Shown: positions 55,690-64,000 of the stretch, piece by piece
Layout of the letters: every line of letters begins with the position of its first letter
How positions within the stretch are numbered: the first letter of the stretch is position 1
Origin: Nemopilema nomurai
Taxonomy: Eukaryota; Cnidaria; Scyphozoa; Rhizostomeae; Rhizostomatidae
Direction of reading: 5' to 3'
Assembly: GCA_003864495.1 (NCBI GenBank)
Contig: PEDN01001356.1
Span: 62,001-126,000 of the forward strand
DNA length: 64,000 bases
Notes under the pieces: model-generated
Seen by the model: the letters and a program-made list of their open reading frames with translations, nothing else
What the model was told of the DNA's origin: nothing
Databases searched by the model: none
Made by a program: the position numbers and the translations under genes

Positions 55690-58122
55690 GGTAGGGAGAT
55701 GAACGTCCCTGCCTTCCCGAGTTACCAGTCTACCTGGCCCGGGTAGTAGCACTTGAGTTGGCCTTGTGCTGGCAAGGGTCCGGGGAAGAAACCCCGTCAA
55801 CAAACGAAGGTCGTCCGGAGAGGAGATAGGCACCACCAGACGAAAACACTGCCTAATCAAATCCTATGGCAACAACAACCGCACACAACCCCATACTGCA
55901 TCGGTCAGGGCGCAGGATAAAAACGGCCGCGTCGGGGGCTGGTGACAGCAGGACCCCCGGCGAAAAGTATACAACTGCCAAAGACCGACTAACGATCAGT
56001 ATGTGGAATGTCAGAACATTGTACACCAAGGGAAAGGCGGAAAAACTATACCGAGAACTAGATCGCTATCGTGATTGGGCTCTCTGAAGTCAGATGGACA
56101 GGATGCGGAGAAGCTAACATCGAGGAAGCAAAGCTGTGGTTCAGCGGTAATCCCAAGCTCCATAAGAACGAGGTTGGATTCATAGTGCATAAGAATATGA
56201 AGAAGTTTGTATCTGATTTCATCCTAGTCTCCTCTCGCCTAGCAGCATTACGGATCGGTGGAAAACCCTTTGACATCTCTATCATCCAAGTGTACGCACC
56301 AACCACTGACCACAGTGACGAAGAAGTTGAAATCTTCTACCAACAGGTGCAGGACACGATTGATCGACTACCAAAAAGTGACATCAAAGTTGTGCAAGGG
56401 GACTGGAACGCAAAGGCTTGTACAGACTGTTACCAAGACTGGAAGGGCACCATCGGGAAGAATAGCATCGGCAATACAAATCCGAGAGGAACCCGTCTCT
56501 TTGAATTTGCGTCATCCAACAATCTCGTCCTTGGAAACACTCTCCACAGATACAAAAAGTCAAGAAAAGTCATGTGGCACTCACCGGATGGGGGAACCCA
56601 CAACCAAATAGACTTCATCCTAATGGATCGAAGGTTCCAGTCAAGCATCCACCAAGCTAGCACACGATGCTACCCCGGTGCAGACGTAGGAAGCGACCAC
56701 GAACTCCTGATGATTAACATGAGACTCAAGCTGAGGAAAAGAAAAGAATAAAGTATGACACCGACAAGCTGAAAGACCCAGATGTAGCAAAGGAGTTTCA
56801 AGCAGAGATAGGAGGAAAGATGGCACCTCTGTTACTGCTACACCTGGCAGATGGATTTACTGCGGTTATGAACGAAGTGTCAGAGAAAGTGTTGGGGAAG
56901 AGAAAAAGAAAGAAGGCTCCCTGGGTAACCAACGAAGTTATAGACTCCTGTGACGAGAGACGATCATTGAAAGGCAAAAGGTTTGAAAATGAAGACAGCT
57001 TAAAAGCATACAGAACTGCGAACAAGAAAGTCAAGAAACTCACGCAGAAAGCGAAAAATGAGTGGACAACAAAAATGGCGGAGGACCTGGAAACCAAAGT
57101 AGCACAAGGACACTCCAGAGAGGCATATAACATGGTGAAGGAACTGACGAAAACCTGGCAACCCAGCTGCGGACTTGTAAAGGACAAAGATGGAAACTTG
57201 CTATCCGGAAAGGAAGAAATCGCAAAAAGATGGTACGAATACTCAAAGGAACTGTATCAGAAAGAAGACAACGATCCGGACCTCCTACCAGAACGTCTTA
57301 ACGTCGAAGAACCTTCAGTCAGAGAACACCTACCCATCCTGGAATCATAAAAAAAAGGACAGCATAAGGAAGTTGAAGACCAACAAATCACCAGGAATCG
57401 ACAACATAACAGCAGAAACTATCAAGTGTGGAGGAGAAGAATTGAAAAAGGTGCTTCACAAGATGTGCAACAAAGTGTTAGAAACAGGTAAATGGCCGCG
57501 CCAATGGACTCAGTCAATTGTAATTCCAATCCCTAAGAATGCAAACGCAACACGTGTGATAACTTTAGGACCATCAGTCTCATCAGTCACCCAAGCAAGG
57601 TGCTTCTAAATGTCATCCACAAAAGAATTAGAAACATCATCAACACGGTGATCAGAGAGGAACAGGCAGGCTTCATGGAAGGAAGAAGTACAGATAAACA
57701 ACCTGAGATTGATCTGCGAGAAATATATCGAACATCAGCAAGAGGTCTTCCACAACTTCATTGACTTTAAAAAGGCTTTTGACAAAGTGTGGCATGACGC
57801 CCTATGGAAGGTGCTAAGCAAACACGGGATTGATCCAGAACTAATAAGAGCAATCAATCGGCGTCAGACAAGGGTGTATATTGTCACCAGCACTCTCCAA
57901 CATCTTTCTTGAAGAAATTCTGAGCGAGGCACTACCCGAGGAAGATCAACAAATTGGAATCAAAATTGTCAGAAAAGTAATCAATAACCTGCGATTTGCA
58001 GACGACATCGACCTTATAGCAAGCTGCGAAGAAGATCTCAGAGACCTGACGAACCGCTTAGACAACATGTCCCGAAAATTTGGCATGGAGATCAGCGCAC
58101 CAAAGAGCAAAATCCTCATATC
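55690..58122 (+). mobile_element. RTE-like LINE with endonuclease and reverse transcriptase, 3' end cut off
   Basis: GC content rises sharply from about 55690. The element runs from a GC-rich leader through an APE-type endonuclease and reverse transcriptase. It stops at about 58122 in the middle of the RT-thumb region, where a - strand YqaJ coding sequence takes over. LINE insertions normally keep the 3' end, so the 3' loss points to a later deletion or rearrangement. Confidence 0.75.
55866..58122 (+). CDS. LINE endonuclease/reverse transcriptase (craniofacial-development-protein-2-like annotation type), frameshifted
   Basis: ATG 55866. Endonuclease: ISMWNVRTLYTKGKAEKLYR, IGLSEVRWTGCGE, VVQGDWNAKACTDC, and SDHELLMINMRL with the catalytic Asp-His (about 56690-56720). 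Then a basic linker. RT: NKSPGIDNITAETIKCGGEE (about 57380-57440), FRTISLISHPSK, FHNFIDFKKAFDKVWHD (first Asp, about 57755-57800), a SPALSNIFLEEIL region, and NNLRFADDIDLIA with the FADD box (about 57985-58025). Frame changes near 56075, 56750, 57350, 57550 and 57870. Automated pipelines often mislabel such proteins as craniofacial development protein 2. Confidence 0.8.
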
Positions 58123-58990
58123 AGCCAGTATGCATGGTTTTTTTCAAAGAGAAACGATTGATTGATCAAAATATTGTCATCATACTCAAGGCAGATATAT
58201 CTTTTTGTGAGTCCTTCCTTTATCATTTCCTCTACTATAGAATAAGGACAGTTAACCTCCAGAACTGCATCCTGCCCAACTAATCCATCTGTCGAGGCTC
58301 CTAACAATCCGGACTCTTCAAGCCAGATCCCTGTCTCCTCGACTTCCAGGCCAGAGATTAATCAAAACTTAAAAATATCTTCAGCCTCGTTGTTGATGCC
58401 CCATGCAACTGCTTTTACTCTGCTCAGGTCATATTCATTCATCACACGTTTCATAACGAGGGCCTTACCCTCTTTGAGTTTAGGACAATACCAAAATTAC
58501 TGGCAGTGAGTCTTTCTTTCCGTATGATATGACAGGAATCTTTGACTTGCTATCTACAAGTTTACTCGGCAGCATCTTTAATTGCATCTTCATTAAACGA
58601 CACAGTGTCCTTAAAATACTTAATTTGTTCCTCTTTGCTTTTTTCGATGAAACCCTTACTTTTAATGATGTCATCTACAATTGCAGCAATAAGGTTACGC
58701 AGTTCAATAGTGGGTTCTGGGCTCATAATCCAACCCATGGCAGTGAATCTTCTATATTCAACTAATTCATTGTAGAGCCATTTTCTGTGTTTGCTGGTTG
58801 GCTCTTTGCTTAGAACAGAATAGGCTTTGCTGGCTGGAAAGAGATCACAGGCAGCTTTTGGGGTTTTTCCTTTCTTGTTCCATTGACATTCATTATCAGT
58901 TCGATTCAAATTGTGGATACCATGAATAAAGAGGGCAGCTGCGTGGCTACATGTAAATGCTCCTCTAGGACATCCATAGTCAGTCGAAAC
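58122..58990 (-). pseudogene. YqaJ-family nuclease remnant, interrupted by element D
   Basis: On the - strand from the left edge of element D: YGCPRGAFTCSHAAALFIHG (SWIM finger, about 58980-58920), TDNECQW, KAACDLFPASKAYSVLSKEP, GWIMSPEPTIELRNLI, a frame change near 58560, then ASTDGLVGQDAVLEVNCPYS (about 58300-58240). The metal-binding Lys of EVKCP is Asn. It ends at NHAYW, where the LINE begins. It resembles the nuclease of element C closely. A KTKD-type stretch at the right side of element D (about 63176-63200) may be the continuation upstream. Confidence 0.7.
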
Positions 58991-59199
58991 GAATTTGGCT
59001 TTAAAGTGAGGTGCCGCCTGATTGGTCAATCAGCGCGTGCCTAGATACATTGGTAGCAACGAGGCGCACCAGAATAAATGTCAACAAGATACTGCGGTTG
59101 TAAACATTCGAGCTGAGCTGACGTCTATATTAACAAATTTTTTTCCAAATACGCTTTTACAAAGTTCACTTGGCGTATTTATATCAGTTCAATCGTGCT
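58991..59199 (+). repeat. Left terminal inverted repeat of element D
   Basis: Starts GAATTTGGCTTTAAAGTGAG and matches the inverse of 62964-63175. It includes CTGACGTCTA near 59118 and a TATA-like TATTTATA at 59176-59183. Confidence 0.9.
59176..59183 (+). promoter_or_regulatory. TATA-like box in the left repeat, upstream of YqaJ
   Basis: TATTTATA lies 56 bp before the first ATG (59239). The same box occurs in the right repeat facing the transposase, so each repeat seems to carry a core promoter pointing inwards. Confidence 0.5.
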
Positions 59200-59238
59200 A
59201 TCCTGTTCAGTACTTAAATAATTGCTTGGAATCGACAC

Positions 59239-60575
59239 TTGAAGTGTTTGCGCTCGGAAGGCCTAGTCAGTCAATATAGAAGTTATGGTGGAGGTAATAT
59301 CACTTACCGGAATGGTCAAGAGGATACAAACTGTTTGGAAAAAGGGGAGTTGAAATTTAAGTCAAATTTTGTTCTTGATATCAAGTTAATTGGCCATGAA
59401 GTTAAAGCTGTTGTACGAGCGCCGATGAAGGACAAGTGTTACAACATGTCTCTGACTGTTGACAGTGAAGGGGGTATCTCTACTAGTCATTGTCAGTGTC
59501 CGAGAGGAAAATGGATCTGTAGTCATATGGCAGCTGCAGCTATATTTGTTAATAAACGTGGATTTTCCAAAACGAATCTTCCGAACTCTTGGATTGCAAG
59601 ACCTAAAAAGTTCGTCGAACTCAAGCCTATGTCGGATTTGTTCCCCACGCCGAAGCCAGACTATAGAGCAACATCACGTGGAGTTGATGATGAAGACAGG
59701 GCTTTCTTTTATAAATAACTTTGTGAAACAGGGCTTACGTGTCCTTTTCAGTGGATACTTGGTCCAAAACCGCCACAAATTCAAGCCAATAACCCGCTAA
59801 TGCCGCAGCTAATAGAGGACCTTGTAGAAGACTTCTTAAGCAACGAAGAAGCATTCATTGAAAAATGTAAAGTAAATGATGCACAGATAAAATGGTTGGC
59901 ATCAAACACCGTAGAACAGAGGCTTTCTCCAATGTGGGCCAAATCCAGGCGATTACGCTTAACAGGCAGCAATTTTGGGGCAGTTTTGAAAGCCATACAA
60001 CGCAACAAAAATCAAAACCGACCCTACCCTCCTTCCCTGTTTAAAACATTGAGAATGGAATATTCACTTGGAAAAAAGATGCCATTATGTGGGGTCAGAT
60101 GCATGAGGAGATGGCAATCCAAAGCTATTGTCAGATAACAGGCAACACTGTAACAAAAACGGGTCTTCATTTATTTCCTTGTGGCTTTTTGGGTAGCAGC
60201 CCAGATGACATTATTTCAGTTCCTGATAACACAGAAAATATTGGGGTTATTGAAGTTAAGTGCCCATTCAAATACAGAAATGCAAGCATCAGTGAGATTA
60301 TACAAAATGAACTACCTGATGGTTCTAAGGGAAGCTCATTCTACCGTAAGAAAGATGGTCATCTAAGAGAGAATCATGAATACTGGCATCAGGTGGAAGC
60401 TGAAATGACCTCAGTTGGTGTCAATTGGGCACATTTTGTACTATGGACTCTAAAGGAGACATACTACATCCAAGTGATCAGAGACCCAAAATGGGAAAAA
60501 ATATCACTCCCATTGCTTCAAGACTTTTATTTGAATGAGCTGTTTCCAACATTTTATACTAAAGATAATGAGTAA
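59239..60575 (+). CDS. YqaJ-family nuclease with SWIM finger, element D (one stop, one frame change)
   Basis: ATG 59239. SWIM finger CQCPRGKWICSHMAAAAIF (about 59490-59550). A TAA at 59716-59718 interrupts an otherwise continuous frame to 60138. At an A6 run (60072-60077, reading GGA AAA AAG) a -1 shift joins the next frame, which carries MWGQMHEEMAIQSYCQITG, FLGSSPDDII, GVIEVKCPFKYRN and HEYWHQVEAEMTSVGVNW, ending at TAA 60575. The YqaJ Asp and Glu-x-Lys are intact. The RLRLTGSNFGAVLKA helix precedes the core. No PHD finger. Confidence 0.75.
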
Positions 60576-61097
60576 ATATTAATTACTTGATGCTTTCTGC
60601 CGTTATTTCTATCATTTCTTATCTATAAAATGACTTAAAATCATTACATGTTTATTCTATTCTATATTAAAAACAATAACAAACTTTTACAAGAAAAAAT
60701 AACAGTATTAACTGACATAAACCTCCAACTGTAATAAGTTACATACTACTGTATTAACCTACACATAAGGTGCACTTTTCTCTCATCAGCCTGTTTTACA
60801 TTGTGTATCATTATACTGTAACAATTTAAGTCATCATGTGTCAAATGAGACAGTCTTTAATATTCAATTATTAGGCAACGTTTCTGGAGCACTGACTCAG
60901 ATACCCAAAAAACTTTTAATTATCAAATATTTTCATAGCACAAAGGCCAGTTATTGCCCCCAACTTGAATTTATTTTTGGATTTGGGTTGTATACATGCT
61001 TTTCATTGGGTTCCATAAAATTATAAATTCAGCTTAAGTATGGAACAGCTTTTGTGTAGATTTTTACAGTATATGATGTATATTATTGTTTATATTA
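60576..61097. other. Spacer between convergent genes of element D
   Basis: AT-rich, non-coding, about 520 bp. Holds the 3' ends and presumably poly(A) signals of both genes (for example AATATTAAT and TTATAAA words). No repeat was seen. Confidence 0.4.
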
Positions 61098-62894
61098 TCA
61101 TTCTTCAAAATCAGACACAATAACTGAAGCAGAATAGTTGTCAAATACTCCAGAAACAACAGGTGACTCCAAATCCACAAGAACAGCACAGACTTGAACT
61201 ATCTTGTCTGCAAATGGCCTTAAAGGGGCCGTCAGCTGATTGACGATCTTATAGTTTCTTATTCGTCCAATTGCTCGTTCAACATGTATTCTGCAACCAG
61301 CCAGTTTTCTTGAAAATGTTGCCTCTTCCTTGGTAAATTGAGATTTGCCAGCAAGAAAGGCAGGCAGATTCAAAAACACATTTTTTGGCAAGATGTCATG
61401 AATTAAGAATCCCTTGTCTGCTAAAATTAAATCCCCAGCCTGTACAAAAGTAATGAATATACATACATATGATATAAACAATATATTAAGAAGAGAATTT
61501 CTGTGTTGTTGTCACAAAGATGGCAACAAATTTTCCTTTTAAAAGGAGGCTAGGCTCTAATTCAAGTTTACTCTGACAGAATAAGGACTGTAATTGTTGG
61601 AACACTGGAACATTATTTGCAAATGTTGAATCTTTGCAAAAAAATCAATGGCATTGAGGGGCAAAGGAAGTTCTAAACATGACACACACAGCTTGCAGAT
61701 ATACTTAAAATTTGGCATCATACTTTTAGTATCCTGTTCTAAGTTTGGAGAGGTTCTACTATACTGTAATTTTAGTTGTATAAAACACACCTGTAAATGA
61801 TGAAATATGCCACTGTCCTTTGTCACAGCCTTGTCACTGGCACTTCCTGGAAAACCATTGCTTACAAATGTTACTGCGCCATTTGGAGCAACACCAATCA
61901 AAAACTTGCCTGTCAAATAATGTTTGTAGTTGCTAAAAGAAGAGGCTGCAGCTGCAAGGTCTTTTCTTGGCACACTAATACTAAATTCTGTGCAGTCAAT
62001 TATTATTCTACAGTTTGAGAAGTCACCAAAGGAATCCGGTAGACTGCATTTATCCTTTTCAATGCTTGGCAATGACGTTATCATACCTTTGAAGAGAGTT
62101 TCATGAGTTGAATGTAAATATGTCATGAAAATGTTTTGTACGCTGGTCTGGCTGATCATGAATCTTCGAGCTAAATCAAAGTATGGCAAATCCAATTTAA
62201 GTTTCATGAGGAACATGAGCAGTTGGTCTTCTTTTGAGACAGAGAGGACAGCTGACCAGTATTTTAAAGGGGATAACCTATCAATTAGCCTGACCAAACA
62301 ATTGAAAAATAGCCTTTGTAACCCTGTATACCGTAGAACATCATCGTAACTCAAATTAGAACACAAGAAGCAGCTTTTTTGAAGTTGAGAAATTTTATCC
62401 TCAGCTGCTGCAAGTTTGGCTTTTATTGATCTCAACTCTAAGAAATCGGTCTCTGGCTCCTCGAATCCGACACCATACCCTTCAGGTTGCATAACATCAG
62501 ATAACAGCAAAGTACTCTGCGAATCAGCTTCAGGCATTGCCGTAGATGCAGTAGACGATGTTATGGGCATTGCTGCCTTCATAGAAGCCAATGTCTTCCT
62601 TTTTGACACACGCTCGTCAGCTGAATTCCAACGAAGATTTAAGTTAGGAATCGCACCCTTCTTCAGTCGTTTTCTCCTAAACTTTTCAGGACCATCACTT
62701 TTTGGTTCTGTGAACTGGTCCGACGAGAAATGTTTGCTACACACATAAGAGCTTGAAGATGGTGTGAATCCCTCTCTCCTTACTCTAGCAATCCAAGATT
62801 TTCTTGTGTTGCAATCGGCTGGGAACTGGAAAAAAGATTCATCCAAAGAGGTTGATGAGGCGCTACAACCAAACACTGAATAGAATTTCGGCAT
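61098..62894 (-). CDS. THAP-domain DDE transposase of element D (two exons, open)
   Basis: Exon 1 is 62894-61791, exon 2 is 61439-61098, intron 61440-61790 with GTGTGT donor and ACAG acceptor, phase 0. I chose ATG 62894 because MPKFYSVFGC is the usual THAP start; an in-frame ATG at 62993 would add 33 residues. THAP: MPKFYSVFGCSASS, SYVCSKHFSSDQF. The DDE domain has CRIIIDCTEFSISVP, DLILADKGFLIHDILP and RIHVERAIGRIRNYK, giving an intact triad and about 481 residues without stops. The first zinc Cys is Tyr (TAT instead of TGT). Confidence 0.85.
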
Positions 62895-62963
62895 CTTTGG
62901 CCTAACTCGATATTTCGGGCCAACGATGGAATATGTTGATACAAACGAAATCAAGAACAGCAA

Positions 62964-63175
62964 AGCACGATTTAATTGATATAAATACGCCAAGTGAACT
63001 TTGTAAAAGCGAGTATTTGGAAAAAAAATTTGTTTATATAAACGTCAGCTCAGCTCGAATGTTTACAACCGCAGTATCTTGTTGACATTTATTCTGGTGC
63101 GCCTCGTTGCTATCAACGTATCTAGGCACGCGCTGATTGACCAATCAGGCGACACCTCACTTTAAAGCCGAATTC
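62964..63175 (-). repeat. Right terminal inverted repeat of element D
   Basis: Partner of 58991-59199. Contains the inward-facing TATA-like box (62980-62987, complement strand) 86 bp before ATG 62894. Confidence 0.9.
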
Positions 63176-64000
63176 CATATCTTTGGTTTTAAATTAGAAA
63201 AAGGTGAAGTCCTCCTTTAAATTCGAGTAGTTTATCCACTAAGTTATAATAAACAATTTGTAGAGTAAGTAAGATTAGGCCTAGGCCTTGGACCTCTCCT
63301 CCTTTCTATGTTCTGTTAAAATAATAAAATGCATCTACATGCTCAGATTTTGCAACCGTTTCTAGGAAAGCCCTCCATCCTTCCTGTGACCCGTCTATTC
63401 TTTGCTGTAGACCTCTCCATCCATTTCTTGCCCGTATTGCAGGAAATTCCAGATCTCCAAGAATCGTATCTTCCCATACCTTTTGGTAATCGAACCTGCT
63501 CAGGGTTCTCTGAAAATCTTCAAGCAGGGTCATTCCATGTCAGAATGAAACAGCCACTTAACCCACCACCTCAGATTTTGATGATTTTTGGTACAAATGT
63601 TGACAACCATGACATGAACATAAGCTGAAAATTTCATCTTCATACCTTTTACTATTGCAAAGTTAGACGGGTTTGAAATTTTGGTATTTTCGGCACATTT
63701 GTCAATGATCTGCCATTTTGAATTTTTGCTATTATTTACATGAATTAAAACCAATAAAGATATGATGCATCTCAAATGAAAATAAACCAGAAATGCTAAT
63801 CAACTATGAAAATGTCAAAAAAATGATCAGAAATTTCCAGACACAAACAAAAGTCATTCTAAAAATAGAAAAAGAAGGGTAGGTTGTTGCCACGGCAACG
63901 ACCTGTGAGGGTAATGGTGTGAATTTCATCATGTTGCTTAAGTTGGAATGATTTGAGTTTCTTAATTTTGTTAGATAACTAAATGAACTAACAAAATATT
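63176..64000. other. Right flank: possible upstream part of the older YqaJ gene, otherwise blank
   Basis: The first 30-40 bp may continue the YqaJ exon interrupted by element D. A - strand open frame at 63306-63533 (RNGWRGLQQRIDGSQEGWRA) is not recognised. No other feature was seen. Confidence 0.35.

Larger units (their letters stand above)
58991..63175. mobile_element. ISL2EU-type transposon D, complete, with long terminal inverted repeats
   Basis: The two ends match as inverted repeats of about 210 bp (58991-59199 and 62964-63175) with only scattered differences, which means a fairly recent insertion. A YqaJ gene runs right from 59239 and a THAP-DDE transposase runs left from 62894; both starts lie just inside the repeats. 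Length is 4185 bp. It sits in the SWIM exon of an older YqaJ gene. Confidence 0.9.

Noticed and set aside
55866..56751. Craniofacial development protein 2-like host gene
   Set aside because: The endonuclease motifs (GDWNAK, SDHELL) and the following reverse transcriptase with FADD show it is a LINE; the developmental-gene label is a common annotation error.
62894..62993. Signal peptide or membrane start of the transposase (ALLFLISFVSTYSIVG)
   Set aside because: The hydrophobic stretch lies upstream of the THAP start and overlaps the terminal repeat and TATA-like box; it is most likely untranslated leader.

Overview
The window looks like nuclear DNA of an invertebrate metazoan. It is AT-rich, genes carry GT-AG introns, and nearly everything recognisable is a transposable element. 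I see no confident host gene, rRNA or complete tRNA. The element mix (ISL2EU-type DNA transposons with THAP/DDE transposases and YqaJ exonucleases, a large Helitron, piggyBac, hAT, Mutator/Phantom-like, RTE-like LINEs, Penelope-like, Ty3-like and tyrosine-recombinase elements) suggests a cnidarian, mollusc, echinoderm or similar genome. The species cannot be named from the sequence.

Layout. 1-4462: an ISL2EU-type element (A) with its left end outside the window, transposase on + and YqaJ/SWIM/PHD protein on -. 4463-5560: Mutator-like and piggyBac fragments. 5574 to about 17.95 kb: one large Helitron read leftwards (USPL1-like cysteine peptidase and DUF6570, Helitron_like_N, HUH Rep, PIF1 helicase, RPA-like protein), split by a 783-bp RTE-like LINE fragment (15112-15894) and a complete ISL2EU-type element (B, 10130-14579), which itself holds a tRNA-derived SINE-like sequence. 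18.1-24.7 kb: a tandem duplication, ISL2EU remnants and a Penelope-like fragment. 24.7-28.75 kb: a Mutator-like gene split by a complete hAT (25575-28306) with an 8-bp target duplication. 29.5-32.9 kb: three THAP transposase remnants. 33056-37364: a complete ISL2EU-type element (C). 37.6-44.5 kb: piggyBac, transposase and Ty3-like gag remnants. 44.5-47.6 kb: nothing recognised. 47.6-50.9 kb: a tyrosine-recombinase fragment apparently interrupted by a piggyBac carrying a SAP domain. 51-55.7 kb: degraded ISL2EU elements. 55.7-58.1 kb: a longer RTE-like LINE. 58.1-63.2 kb: an old YqaJ gene interrupted by a complete ISL2EU-type element (D, 58991-63175) with terminal inverted repeats of about 210 bp.

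How the genes work together. In the ISL2EU-type elements, a THAP-DDE transposase and a YqaJ-family nuclease (with SWIM and sometimes PHD or SAP-like modules) face each other from opposite ends, with start codons just inside the inverted repeats. In the Helitron, Rep/helicase, RPA-like protein and a putative SUMO/ubiquitin-peptidase protein form one rolling-circle transposition set. Most copies are inactivated by stops, frameshifts and deletions. Many of the frameshifts fall exactly in A/T homopolymers, so sequencing error must be excluded before calling them dead.
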